Assembly (NCBI GenBank): GCA_031539425.1
Contig: JAVKLI010000086.1
Location: 1-24,269, forward strand
Direction of reading: 5' to 3'
Length of the DNA stretch: 24,269 nt
From: UBA4416 sp031539425
Lineage (GTDB): Bacteria > Bacteroidota > Bacteroidia > B-17B0 > Aurantibacillaceae
Shown: positions 16,301 through 24,126 of the stretch, in pieces
Layout: each line of letters opens with the position of its first letter
Numbering within the stretch: position 1 is the first letter of the stretch
Notes under the pieces: model-generated
The model's database searches: none
What the model was told of the DNA's origin: nothing
Seen by the model: the letters and a program-made list of their open reading frames with translations, nothing else
Program-made: the position numbers and the translations under genes

Positions 16301-17761
16301 GGCATTTGCGAAAATATATTAGGTGGCACGTGGGCCCCATATTTTTTAACCTCAGCAGGTAAACCAATTACGGACATTGAAAAACAAGTAAATTCATTGG
16401 CTGCACCTGCCTTTACAGGTTTGCAAGTTAATGGGAATATTGATGTAAATCATGACGTTGTGGCTTATGATTTAAGAGCATTACCAAGCATTGATTTAAT
16501 TATCACTAAAGATAAATCGAAATGGACGCGAGCCATTGTATTTGAAGAAGCTGATGATGTAAAGTTAAGTTCTAGTGGCGCAAGAAAATTAGAACCACGC
16601 AGAAGCTTATCTGTTGATAAACAAGGTAATCCAATAGGCTCAGCGAATGTTAATATGCAAGAAGCTCTAATTGACACCAATAGATATGGGTTAGGATGGT
16701 TTCCAGGTTATGCTATTAACATTGAAACAGGAGAACGCTTACAAATAGGGTTTGGTGAAGATTCTTACCAACGCGATACAAATAATGGAGCTGATATGAT
16801 GTGGAATCCTACGAGTAATTTTCTTCAATCTAATTTAACAACTTATGCTAATTTTGGAGGCAGACATTACATTTATGTATTTGGAACAAGCAGAAGTAAA
16901 TCAATATATAATAGCAATATATTGGAACTTTCAGATAAACCAATTGGTGTACCAAACTATACCGAGAAAAACTTTAAGGAAGTAGTTGCTTGTTACAAAT
17001 ACGGATATCAGCAAAATAATAATAAGGTATTAAATAACTTTTGGTCAGAAGCAGCATGGGTAACATTACCTGTAACTTCTACAAGCTATTATAACTTTAA
17101 AAACCCTGCCGATATGCCATGCGATGTAAAGGTGAGACTAAGAGTTAAAAAACCGTATAGAACGCGTAATTTTGGATTAAGTTATGCTGCATCTTTAAGA
17201 AGAAAAGACCCAGCTGCTACGTGCCCATTAATAGCTACAGATAATACAACTAATAGTACAATAGGAAGTGTTTTAACTAATATTAGTGCCGATTCTATAA
17301 CCAATTCTGTAAATAATAACATGCCGTATTATACGTTTAATACCAATGATATATTTACAATTAATAATAATTCATCTAAACTTACCTCAGCATTAGATAA
17401 TATCAATATTGTGCCAAACCCTTATTATGCATACTCTGAGTATGAACAAAATAGAGTAGATACAAGGGTACGCATTACCAATTTACCTAATAAATGTACT
17501 GTCAAAATTTTTTCTATTGATGGCGTTTTAATTAGAACGTTAAACAGAGATGTAACAGGACAGGAGGATTTGTATACCACTTATTCTGATTTTAAGTTTT
17601 CAAACAGACAGTCCTATTTAGATTGGGACGTAAAAAATCAAAATGGTATATCAGTGGCAAGTGGTTTATATTTGATACATATAATCGAAGCCTCTACAGG
17701 AAAAGAAAAGGTAGTAAAATGGTTTGGCGTCATGCGTCCATTAGATTTAGAGAGTTTTTAA
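13379..17761 (+). CDS. giant secreted protein with T9SS-like C-terminal domain and metal-binding-like motifs
   Basis: A 1460-residue exported protein; its function is not identified. The signal peptide MKNTISILLIICLLNNIFA is followed by RPTNG. The mature N-terminal part has motifs FAGFVWFGGKDAGGQ and TYRQQAGVDFWTGPL. A calcium-loop-like DVNNNGIYD lies at 188-196, and NGIDDNCNGTVDEP at 355-368 resembles the repeat of the MopE-type putative metal-binding motif family. Several cysteines are spread over the chain (LGCDFF, FTCGANG, KCGINPCGD, ACTNCPSK), so disulfides are possible outside the cell. FMVVAYAYNNYG suggests a fibronectin-like fold. The last ~115 residues, from VPNPYYAYSEYE (V1345), have the FlgD/T9SS type A pattern (KIFSIDGVLIRTL, VASGLYLIHI) but continue to KWFGVMRPLDLESF instead of stopping after the last strand. 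The protein sits between its likely outer-membrane partners in one transcript. Export is well supported; T9SS use is likely. Confidence 0.85.
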   Translation: MKNTISILLIICLLNNIFARPTNGKNFKLNSAAQKVAAGCNVPQQSAELSINNVRTLILSGGDMWWDALGTSNAFYYVPKTTERSQGISSNFAGFVWFGGKDAGGQLKVASQTYRQQAGVDFWTGPLSQNASITQETCLKWDKIFKITRAEVDAFVLAGGPVTPNIANWPANGDLALQQDNMIAPYVDVNNNGIYDPAVGKDYPYYAIKPEDAGYTPSGTCKSRLFGDETLFWVYNDIGGGNAHGHSKGPSIGLEVRAQAFAFKTADEINNMTFYNYQIINKSSFELKETYMAVWTDADLGNYKDDYIGCDVKRGLAYIYNADNNDETTGGVNGYGSIIPALGCDFFQGPVNTTNGIDDNCNGTVDEPGEQMGMTRFTYFNNSGAGADPNTTDPDNGTQVYNYMTGKWKDGTPFTCGANGRGGSVNTNFVYPGNSMIGSKCGINPCGDNWTEFTAKNTPDDRRFIQSSGPFTLTPGNVTNVTIGLPWARSNSTDQLASIDLLKIADDKAQALFDNCFKVVAGPDAPEITMQELNNELILYFTTTPASNNYLYSYFEKDPTIVIDSTTIYGSSTNTFVAFKNVDATYKFEGFLVYQLKNEAVTVEEITNPDKAKLAFSCDIKNDITTIINYVYDPSTNSNNGIVKVQGKDNDLSSSFRFTKDLFSSTSAQKVVNHKPYYFMVVAYAYNNYGTYKQDQEVACTNCPSKLGQKLPFLQGRKITKAYGIPHDPSIEKNGIVTQAAYGFGPKITRIEGQGNGGNILDLTPETVDAIMASPEGRMDKITYQNAKGPIKVTVVDPLSVPKADFAVYFIKKQTTTAASLACSYSLSSKIPLTSTRFGALIADSVTWVLKNLTTGKEYVPCASIKIGRESYFPELGLSVTIAQVNDIAGITTSTLAVANPTVQDRFVRDGDILDASIEFSEKGKNWLTGISDGDFPSPINWIRSGSFKDKDNIANSDDYYRTVGTSNFFYDPTGICENILGGTWAPYFLTSAGKPITDIEKQVNSLAAPAFTGLQVNGNIDVNHDVVAYDLRALPSIDLIITKDKSKWTRAIVFEEADDVKLSSSGARKLEPRRSLSVDKQGNPIGSANVNMQEALIDTNRYGLGWFPGYAINIETGERLQIGFGEDSYQRDTNNGADMMWNPTSNFLQSNLTTYANFGGRHYIYVFGTSRSKSIYNSNILELSDKPIGVPNYTEKNFKEVVACYKYGYQQNNNKVLNNFWSEAAWVTLPVTSTSYYNFKNPADMPCDVKVRLRVKKPYRTRNFGLSYAASLRRKDPAATCPLIATDNTTNSTIGSVLTNISADSITNSVNNNMPYYTFNTNDIFTINNNSSKLTSALDNINIVPNPYYAYSEYEQNRVDTRVRITNLPNKCTVKIFSIDGVLIRTLNRDVTGQEDLYTTYSDFKFSNRQSYLDWDVKNQNGISVASGLYLIHIIEASTGKEKVVKWFGVMRPLDLESF

Positions 17762-17810
17762 TAACATAAGCATATAAATAAGTATTAAATAAGAAATTAA
17801 CAATAAGCGT

Positions 17811-18887
17811 ATGAAAAAGGTAAATATCAAATTGCTTACAATAGGAATAGGCACAGTTATAATTTTAAAATCCTTTGCAGGAAATACAGATAGAATAGGT
17901 CAAGGAGGTGGTTTTCAGTTATTACTAAACCCATATGCCAAATCTGCTGGGATGGCTGGAATTAATGGCGCCAATGCAGTGGGTATGGAAGCGCAATTTT
18001 CAAATGTAGCTGGTATGGCCAAAATTACAGGGATGAATGCCACATTTAATAATTCATTTTGGTTAATAGGTTCGGGTTTAAATTTATTAAACTTTGGATT
18101 TTGCAATAAAGTAGGAGAAACTGGCGCTATAGGTTTGTCATTTTCCAATATTACAGCGGGTCAAATTATTCGTACAACAGCTGAAAACACCGAAGGCGGT
18201 ATTGGTTATTTTACGCCACGATTTTCGAATATTGCTTTTTCGTATGCTAAAGCCTTTTCTGATTATATATACGCAGGTACTACCATTAGAATTATAAATG
18301 AAGGTATTGATAATGTACAAGCTACAGGCGTATCATTAGATGCTGGGGTACAATACCAAACAGGAGATAAGAATCAATACCATTTAGGGGTAGCGTTAAA
18401 AAACATTGGTCCACCAATAAGTTATTCAGGCGATGGTTTAACTACGCAAGCAACCGTTTTAAATAATGCTTATGGTAAATCATACCAAATGTCACAAAAT
18501 CAAAAATCGTCTGAAAATAATTTACCAGCTAGTTTAAATATTTCATTAGCCTATGACCAGTACATTTCCTACGATTCATTAACATTAAAATCTCAAAAAA
18601 TAACCTATTTTGGAGGTTTTACTTCAAACTATTTTATAAATGATCAATTTTCGATAGGAGCAGAATACAACTATAATAATATATTAATGTTAAGAGCTGG
18701 ATATGCTTATGAAAGCAACATTTTAAATAAAGAAGCTTCAACAACCATATTTTCTGGACCTTCTGCAGGGTTATCCTTTGAGTACCCGGTAATAAAAGAA
18801 AAAATGACATTAGGTGTTGATTACTCTATTAGAGTTACAAATACCTTTTTCAATATTCAATCGGTAGGAATAAGAGTATTATTTTAG
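17811..18887 (+). CDS. PorV/PorQ-family outer-membrane beta-barrel protein
   Basis: A 358-residue outer-membrane barrel related to PorV, the FadL-like T9SS component that collects substrates from the translocon and carries them to the surface attachment complex. A signal peptide ends near SFA-GN (residue 23). The mature start has the family hallmarks GGGFQLLLNPYAKSAGMAG, then QFSNVAGMAKITG, typical of the PorV/PorQ group (DUF3308/UPF0164). Repeated amphipathic strands follow, with barrel segments such as FSIGAEYNYNNILMLRAGYAYE and the closing IQSVGIRVLF ending in Phe. It is probably not the general PorV of the organism, because it is tied to one substrate gene and one receptor gene instead of porU or other por genes; that is inference from context. 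It follows the 1460-residue protein by 49 bases and is itself followed directly by a likely terminator. Confidence 0.88.
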   Translation: MKKVNIKLLTIGIGTVIILKSFAGNTDRIGQGGGFQLLLNPYAKSAGMAGINGANAVGMEAQFSNVAGMAKITGMNATFNNSFWLIGSGLNLLNFGFCNKVGETGAIGLSFSNITAGQIIRTTAENTEGGIGYFTPRFSNIAFSYAKAFSDYIYAGTTIRIINEGIDNVQATGVSLDAGVQYQTGDKNQYHLGVALKNIGPPISYSGDGLTTQATVLNNAYGKSYQMSQNQKSSENNLPASLNISLAYDQYISYDSLTLKSQKITYFGGFTSNYFINDQFSIGAEYNYNNILMLRAGYAYESNILNKEASTTIFSGPSAGLSFEYPVIKEKMTLGVDYSIRVTNTFFNIQSVGIRVLF

Positions 18888-18912
18888 TAAAAGGTACTTT
18901 TACTTTATTTTT
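18886..18912 (+). terminator. likely terminator closing the receptor-surface protein-PorV block
   Basis: AGTAAAAG (18886-18893), loop GTA, CTTTTACT (18897-18904) form a perfect 8-base stem beginning inside the PorV-like gene's TAG stop, followed by TTATTTTT. The stem is A+T-rich (two G-C pairs), so it may be leaky, but it is the only such structure between the trio and greA. Confidence 0.55.
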
Positions 18913-18929
18913 ATAAATATTTTTTGATT

Positions 18930-19403
18930 ATGTCATCTATAGCCTATTATACCCCCGAAGGTTTAGCAAAGCTAAAAAACGAATTACAGCAGCTTAAAAC
19001 GGTTGAACGAAAAAGCGTTATAAAACAAATTGCAGAAGCAAGAGATAAGGGCGATTTATCTGAAAATGCAGAATATGATGCTGCTAAAGAAGCGCAAGGA
19101 TTATTAGAGCATAAAATTGCAAAACTAGAAGAAGTTATTATTAATGCCCGAATTGTTGATTCTGCAAAGTTAGACACATCAAAAGTAAGCATACTAACTA
19201 CAGTAAAAGTAAAAAATCTTAATACTAAAGCAGATTTACAATATACCTTAGTAGCAGAAAATGAAGCTGATTTTAAAGTTGGAAAAATATCAATAGACTC
19301 ACCAATAGGCAAAGGTTTACTTGGAAAAAAAGTAGGGGATAAGGTTGAAATTAATGTACCTGCAGGTGTTATTCCATTTCAAATAATGGACATTTCAATT
19401 TAA
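18930..19403 (+). CDS. greA: transcription elongation factor GreA
   Basis: Binds the secondary channel of RNA polymerase and stimulates cleavage of backtracked transcripts. At 157 residues it has the family length. The N-terminal coiled coil (about 8-75) carries the tip motif GDLSENAEYD at 41-50, with D42 and E45 matching the acidic residues that position the catalytic metal. The C-terminal FKBP-like domain (about 85-157) includes SIDSPIGKGLLGKKVGDKVEI. The ATG at 18930 is preferred over a TTG two codons upstream; the N-terminus then reads MSSIAYYTPEGLAKLK as usual. Its stop codon directly abuts the ATG of the HIT-family gene, an arrangement seen in other Bacteroidota. The terminator just upstream suggests that it begins its own transcript. 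Confidence 0.97.
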   Translation: MSSIAYYTPEGLAKLKNELQQLKTVERKSVIKQIAEARDKGDLSENAEYDAAKEAQGLLEHKIAKLEEVIINARIVDSAKLDTSKVSILTTVKVKNLNTKADLQYTLVAENEADFKVGKISIDSPIGKGLLGKKVGDKVEINVPAGVIPFQIMDISI

Positions 19404-19796
19404 ATGGCGTCTATATTTACAAAAATTATTCAAAAACAAATTCCAAGTTATATTATCGTAGAAAATGACTTCTGTGTAGCGATTTTAGATGCCTTTCCAA
19501 TTCAAAAAGGACATATCTTAATCATTGCAAAACAAGAAGTAAATAATTTATTTGACCTGCCCCATAACATATATATTGAAATGATGTGCATGGCAAAAAC
19601 TGTTGCATTGGCTATTCAAAAATCTTTCCCTTGTAACAGAGTAGGCTTAAGCGTTGTAGGTTTTGAAGTACCCCATGCACATATTCATTTAATACCAATT
19701 AATCATTTAAATGATATAAATTTTAATAAATTAAAACTGACATTTACTAAAGAAGAATTTGAACATATACAGCAAACAATAAAAGAAAATTTGTGA
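19404..19796 (+). CDS. HIT-family nucleotide-binding hydrolase (HINT-like)
   Basis: Small cytoplasmic histidine-triad protein of 130 residues. The triad HAHIHLI at 91-97 supplies H91, H93 and H95, with H93 at the nucleophile position. FTKIIQKQIPSYIIVEND near the N-terminus and FPIQKGHILIIAKQE at 31-45 are typical of the HINT branch, which hydrolyses AMP-amine or AMP-lysine-type phosphoramidates; the true substrate is unknown. The start codon follows the greA stop with no gap, and its TGA overlaps a potential GTG start of the next gene (GTGA), so the genes are tightly coupled. Nothing looks defective. Confidence 0.94.
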   Translation: MASIFTKIIQKQIPSYIIVENDFCVAILDAFPIQKGHILIIAKQEVNNLFDLPHNIYIEMMCMAKTVALAIQKSFPCNRVGLSVVGFEVPHAHIHLIPINHLNDINFNKLKLTFTKEEFEHIQQTIKENL

Positions 19797-19834
19797 GTAA
19801 AAACAATATAAAATCATTTCAATTTACTAGTTTA

Positions 19835-22447
19835 ATGAGTAAAACTAAATGGTTTGTTTGTTTACTTGGTTTGTTTATTTCAAGTTATTTTTCGGCACAA
19901 ATTCAAGATAATTTTTCGGATGGAAATTTTAATTTAAACCCTATTTGGAATGCCGCTACAATAGCTGATTTTACAGTCGTTTCCGAACAATTAAAATCTG
20001 CAAAGACAATTTCCAATACATCATTTTATATTTCTACAAATAACACATTAGCTCTTAATTGCCAATGGGAGTTTTATGTTAATTTACAATTTAACACATC
20101 AAGTGCTAACTATATCAATGTGTTTTTAATAAGCAATCAAAATAATTTATTATCTAACTTAAATGGCTATTATGTAATGGTAGGCAGTACTCAAGATGAT
20201 ATTTGCTTATATAAAAAAACAGGCGCTACTAGCGTAAAAATAATTGATGGCTTAGATGGCTTATTAAACATATCAAACTCTACCTTAAAAATAAAAGTAA
20301 CAAGAGATGTAAGTGATAATTGGAAATTAGAAAGAGACTTAACAGGAACAGGAAATAACTATGTTAGCGAAGGAGTTGCTATTGATAATACATATACAAC
20401 AACAACTAGTTTTGGTTTTGTAATTCAACAATCTACAGCTTCATTTATGCAAAAACATATTATAGACGATGTGTATGTTGGCCCTATTATTATTGATACT
20501 CAACCGCCATTTATTGTGTCATCTATAATTACTAATAGCTCAGAAATAGAAGTTGTGTTTAACGAAAAAATTGATTTAAATAGTTCTCAAAACCCTACCA
20601 ATTATTCGATGAATCCTAATACTACCATTACTCAAGCTTTGAGAGATGGGATAGATTTAAAAAAAATAAAAATAAAATTTAATTCACCATTTCAATCTGA
20701 AACTGCATATACTTTAATAGTAAGTAATATAAAAGATTTGAACAGTAATGTAATGATAACTCAAACTTTTAATTTAATGTATTATAAACCAAAAATATAT
20801 GATATTGTGTTTAATGAAATTATGCCTGACCCTGATCCTCAAGTATTCTTACCTAATGCCGAATATATTGAATTAAAAAATAGAAGTAAATATGCCATAA
20901 ATTTAAAAAACTGGCTTTTAACTTCTACCTCTACCATTAAATCTTTACCTGCTATTATACTACCAGCAGATAGCTTAATAGTTTTAACAAGCGCTCCTAA
21001 CAGTTTCTTATTTGCATCTAAAAACATTAAAGCTTATGATGTTACTGATTTGCCAACATTAGTAAATTCAGGTACTACACTTAGCTTAAGAGATAGCAAT
21101 GGAATATTGATACACACCATTACCTATAATTTAGATTGGTATAATAACTCATTAAAAAATGATGGAGGCTGGAGTATAGAACAAATTGATGACAATAATT
21201 TTTGTGGAGGTATTACAAACTGGAAAGCTTCTACTAATGTACAAGGTGGCACACCAGGTAAAATTAATTCTGTAAAAGCAATTAATATAGATAAATCAAA
21301 TCCAGAATTAGATAGAGTAGAGGTGTTATCGCTTGATAGCTTGCAATTACATTTTAATAAATCAATTGATAGCTTATCTTTAATAAACCCTACAAACTAT
21401 ATAGTTGAAAATAATTTTAGTCAAATAAAAAATGTAATTCCTATTGCGCCACAATTTAATAAAGTTAAATTAAAATTAATTGCGCCAATACCAACTAATT
21501 TAATTTATACAATTACAGTTTCAAATTCAATAAAAGATTGTGTTGGAAACCCTTTAAATACAATAAACTCAGCACTTTTTGCTATTCCGCAACAAGTAAA
21601 CGAAAATGACGTGGTTATCAATGAAATACTTTTTGATCCAAAAACAGGATCGGAAGAGTTTGTAGAAATTTATAATAGAAGCAACAAAGTAATTGATTTG
21701 CAGCAGCTATATATTGGCACATTTGATACTATAGCCAAACAACTTACTAGTACTCAAAAAATCATGTATACTAACTGTTTATTATTTCCAAAACAATATA
21801 TAGTGCTTAGTAGCAGTCAGCAAAAAGTAAAATCATATTATTCAACACCAAATCCAAAAAACTTTATTGATGTGCCATCACTTGCCTCATTTAATAATAC
21901 GTCTGATTGCATTGTATTAAGTGACATAAATTCTAAGGTAATTGATAAAATAAATTATCGATACACCATGCATTTTCCCTTATTGTCAAGTACCAAAGGC
22001 GTATCTTTAGAACGAATTAATTTTGAAAGACCATCGCAAGATATTACCAATTGGAATTCTGCGGCATCCATTGTTGGATTTGCCACACCTGCGTATCAAA
22101 ATTCACAGTACTTAAAAAATATAGATTATAACGAAGTGCAAATTACTAACCCTATTTTTTCACCCGATAATGATGGCTACAATGATGTATTAAATATTTC
22201 ATTTAAGTTGGATGCCACCAACTATATGGTAAATATTGACATTTATAATAGTGATGGCTTAATGATAAAACATTTAATTAAAAATGAACAATGCTTACAA
22301 GAAGCTGTATATAGCTGGAATGGCATAACAGACAGTAATTTTAAATCACCAATAGGGATTTATATTGCGTATTTAGAGTTTTATAATTTATCAGGTGTAT
22401 TAAAACAGTACAAGTTACCGTTTACATTAGCCAGTAAATTTAACTAA
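19835..22447 (+). CDS. secreted lamin-tail-domain protein with Ig-like and FlgD-like C-terminal domains
   Basis: An exported, multi-domain protein of 870 residues from the ATG at 19835, which starts a normal signal peptide (MSKTKWFVCLLGLFISSYFSA-Q). A GTG at 19793 overlapping the HIT stop would add 14 residues and cannot be excluded. In order: a LamG/concanavalin-like beta region (about 25-215; NFSDGNFNLNPIW), an SbsA/Big_5-type Ig-like domain (about 224-318; VVFNEKIDLNSSQNPTNYSM), a lamin-tail domain (from about 322; IVFNEIMPDPDP, AEYIELKNRS), a second Ig-like domain (about 487-588; LHFNKSIDSLSLINPTNYIV), a second lamin-tail domain (from about 591; VVINEILFDP, EFVEIYNRS), and a FlgD-like end beginning FSPDNDGYNDVL at 775-786. 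The ending resembles T9SS type B/CHU_C sorting domains but is not canonical. Lamin-tail domains are linked to surface or nuclease-associated proteins; no enzyme domain is present. Confidence 0.86.
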   Translation: MSKTKWFVCLLGLFISSYFSAQIQDNFSDGNFNLNPIWNAATIADFTVVSEQLKSAKTISNTSFYISTNNTLALNCQWEFYVNLQFNTSSANYINVFLISNQNNLLSNLNGYYVMVGSTQDDICLYKKTGATSVKIIDGLDGLLNISNSTLKIKVTRDVSDNWKLERDLTGTGNNYVSEGVAIDNTYTTTTSFGFVIQQSTASFMQKHIIDDVYVGPIIIDTQPPFIVSSIITNSSEIEVVFNEKIDLNSSQNPTNYSMNPNTTITQALRDGIDLKKIKIKFNSPFQSETAYTLIVSNIKDLNSNVMITQTFNLMYYKPKIYDIVFNEIMPDPDPQVFLPNAEYIELKNRSKYAINLKNWLLTSTSTIKSLPAIILPADSLIVLTSAPNSFLFASKNIKAYDVTDLPTLVNSGTTLSLRDSNGILIHTITYNLDWYNNSLKNDGGWSIEQIDDNNFCGGITNWKASTNVQGGTPGKINSVKAINIDKSNPELDRVEVLSLDSLQLHFNKSIDSLSLINPTNYIVENNFSQIKNVIPIAPQFNKVKLKLIAPIPTNLIYTITVSNSIKDCVGNPLNTINSALFAIPQQVNENDVVINEILFDPKTGSEEFVEIYNRSNKVIDLQQLYIGTFDTIAKQLTSTQKIMYTNCLLFPKQYIVLSSSQQKVKSYYSTPNPKNFIDVPSLASFNNTSDCIVLSDINSKVIDKINYRYTMHFPLLSSTKGVSLERINFERPSQDITNWNSAASIVGFATPAYQNSQYLKNIDYNEVQITNPIFSPDNDGYNDVLNISFKLDATNYMVNIDIYNSDGLMIKHLIKNEQCLQEAVYSWNGITDSNFKSPIGIYIAYLEFYNLSGVLKQYKLPFTLASKFN

Positions 22448-22448
22448 C

Positions 22449-23165
22449 ATGTTTTACTTAAAAAATACTATACGTAAATATCAACAAGGGTTTATGGCTT
22501 TAGTTTACCCTCGTTTATGCTTTGCATGTTCAAACACCTTGTACGAACACGAGCAATATATATGTAGTTATTGTAAAGCTAACATGCCAAAAACTAATTA
22601 TCATAAAACTCAAAACAACCCATTAGAATCTATTTTTTATGGAAGAGCATCTATTCAATTTGCTTATAGTTTTTTAATGTTTTCAAAATTAGGTAGTGTG
22701 CAAAATATTCTTCATAATATTAAATACAAATCCCATCAAGATTTAGCCTTTTATATAGGAGCTTGGTATGCCGAATATTTGAAACACCTTGATCAACTCA
22801 AAAATATTGATTATTTAATTCCGGTACCGTTACATAAAAAGAAGCAAATACAAAGAGGCTTTAATCAAAGTGAAGCATTTGCAAACGGATTAGCCTCTGT
22901 ATTAAATATAGAAGTTAAAACAGAAGAATTACAAAGACAACAAATAACGGCAACACAAACAAAAAAATCAAGGTTTGACAGATGGGAAAACGTAGAAAAT
23001 GCCTTTTGTTTAAATAATGCAGCGTTTTTTTTAAATAAAAAAATTATTTTAATAGATGATGTTATTACAACTGGAGCTACAATAGAGGCCTGTTACAAAG
23101 CATTTGAATTGTGCCAAAACTTACAGTTTTCTGTTTTAAGTATGGCTTATGCTACAGTTGAATAA
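22449..23165 (+). CDS. comF: ComF family phosphoribosyltransferase-like protein
   Basis: A 238-residue cytoplasmic protein with the ComF layout. An N-terminal zinc ribbon has C24-x2-C27 and C39-x2-C42. The middle holds KYKSHQDLAFYIG and PVPLHKKKQIQRGFNQSE, the ComF/GntX-like signature. The phosphoribosyltransferase loop IILIDDVITTGAT spans 199-211 (D203, D204, T207, T208, G209). In naturally competent bacteria ComF helps take transforming DNA into the chromosome, but most Bacteroidota homologues have no proven role. The ATG lies one base after the preceding stop, so translation is probably coupled. No canonical terminator follows; a weak hairpin near 23177-23195 has no good T-run. Confidence 0.92.
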   Translation: MFYLKNTIRKYQQGFMALVYPRLCFACSNTLYEHEQYICSYCKANMPKTNYHKTQNNPLESIFYGRASIQFAYSFLMFSKLGSVQNILHNIKYKSHQDLAFYIGAWYAEYLKHLDQLKNIDYLIPVPLHKKKQIQRGFNQSEAFANGLASVLNIEVKTEELQRQQITATQTKKSRFDRWENVENAFCLNNAAFFLNKKIILIDDVITTGATIEACYKAFELCQNLQFSVLSMAYATVE

Positions 23166-23293
23166 ACGAACGTAAGTAGAGATTTAAAATCCTCTGATTT
23201 TATTGATGTTTATAATATACCTGTAGTAATTCAAATTTTAGTTTAATTTTAATGCTAAATCCAAATCAATTAAAAAAAATATAATAAAAAACC

Positions 23294-23869
23294 ATGAAAA
23301 AAACAATAAAAACAACTGCAATTGTAACGTTAGCCTTAATGATAAATTCTTTTACTGCATTAACAGCTCAAACAAAAAAAATTGAACCATCAAAATGCAC
23401 TATAAATTGGCTTTGTAAAAAGGTTACTGGACAGCATGCGGGAGTTGTTACTTTAAAAGAAGCATCGTTAATTTTTAATGCTCAAAAAATTACAGGAGGT
23501 AATTTTGTTGTAGACATGACTTCTTTAACAGCTACAGATTTAACAGGCGAATATTTACAAAAACTGAATGGACATTTAAAAAATGAAGATTTTTTTAATA
23601 CTACTAAATTTCCAACCTCAAATTTGGTTTTTAAAACTGTTACCGAAAAATCAAAAGGAATTTATACAGTTGTTGCTGATTTAACAATTAAAAATATCAC
23701 ACAACCTATTAGTTTTGAAATTTTATCAAATGTAAAATCAACCTCCACTACTTTAATAATTGACCGTACAAAGTATGATATAAAATATGGTTCAAAATCA
23801 TTTTTTGATAGCCTTGGAGATAAGGCCATTGATAATGAATTTGAATTAAAAATTAATATCACTTTATAA
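23294..23869 (+). CDS. secreted YceI-family lipocalin-like protein
   Basis: An exported 191-residue protein. The signal peptide MKKTIKTTAIVTLALMINSF... ends near LTA-Q at residue 26. The rest is a single YceI domain, a lipocalin-like barrel that binds polyprenoid or other long lipids in the periplasm. Recognisable pieces are INWLCKKVTGQHAGVVTLKEA at the domain start, GGNFVVDMTSLTATD, LNGHLKNEDFFNTTKFPTS (the family's LxSxDFFDxxxFP pattern), VVADLTIKNITQPISFEI and FELKINITL at the end. The ligand cannot be predicted. It has its own strong terminator and a 128-base upstream gap after comF, so it is probably transcribed alone, although no clean promoter stands out. Confidence 0.93.
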   Translation: MKKTIKTTAIVTLALMINSFTALTAQTKKIEPSKCTINWLCKKVTGQHAGVVTLKEASLIFNAQKITGGNFVVDMTSLTATDLTGEYLQKLNGHLKNEDFFNTTKFPTSNLVFKTVTEKSKGIYTVVADLTIKNITQPISFEILSNVKSTSTTLIIDRTKYDIKYGSKSFFDSLGDKAIDNEFELKINITL

Positions 23870-23891
23870 TTATTTTTATAACAAATTATTT

Positions 23892-23925
23892 AAAAAGAGC
23901 TGTTAGAAATAACAGCTCTTTTTTT
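23892..23925 (+). terminator. Rho-independent terminator after the YceI-family gene
   Basis: AAAAAGAGCTGTT (23892-23904) and AACAGCTCTTTTT (23911-23923) form a perfect stem around the loop AGAAAT, with the T-run continuing to 23925. The symmetric A- and T-runs allow it to work in both directions. It starts 23 bases after the stop codon. Confidence 0.9.
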
Positions 23926-23991
23926 ATGCTTTTAACTTTGCCATTTAAAACATTTTATTATAAACTACCTCATTGTTTCATTAGACCTCTT

Positions 23992-24126
23992 TCATAATTG
24001 ATAGTTATATATCCCTGCAATCAAGCTAAGTCTGAGGGTAAAGCGTTTTCTTCTATTTCTATATTTTTCAGCCATTATTCTATAAATTTTAATTGACCTA
24101 ATAATGTTTTCAATACTAACCCTGCT
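23992..24126 (-). pseudogene. C-terminal remnant of an IS5-superfamily-type (DDE) transposase
   Basis: Read on the minus strand, 44 residues run from 24126 to a TGA at 23994-23992, beginning SRVSIENIIRSIKIYRI, then EKYRNRRKRF, and ending LIAGIYNYQL. This is the usual end of DDE_Tnp_4-type transposases: R-V-x-x-E-x-x-I-R-x-x-K near the catalytic Glu, then Y/F-R-N-R and a closing L-I-A-G-x-x-N. An in-frame TAA sits immediately before the first residue and no start codon is available, so the gene has lost everything upstream of this segment. The exact IS family is not certain. Confidence 0.7.

Noticed and set aside
18947..19312. 121-residue minus-strand open frame opposite greA
   Set aside because: greA is unambiguous by its motifs; the antisense frame is low-complexity Ser/Ala/Phe-rich sequence produced by the complementary codons.
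23198..23212. 15-base segment TTTTATTGATGTTTA shared with 24136-24150, as a possible insertion-site footprint
   Set aside because: Such a short A+T-rich match is expected by chance in a window of this size and composition, and neither copy flanks a complete element.
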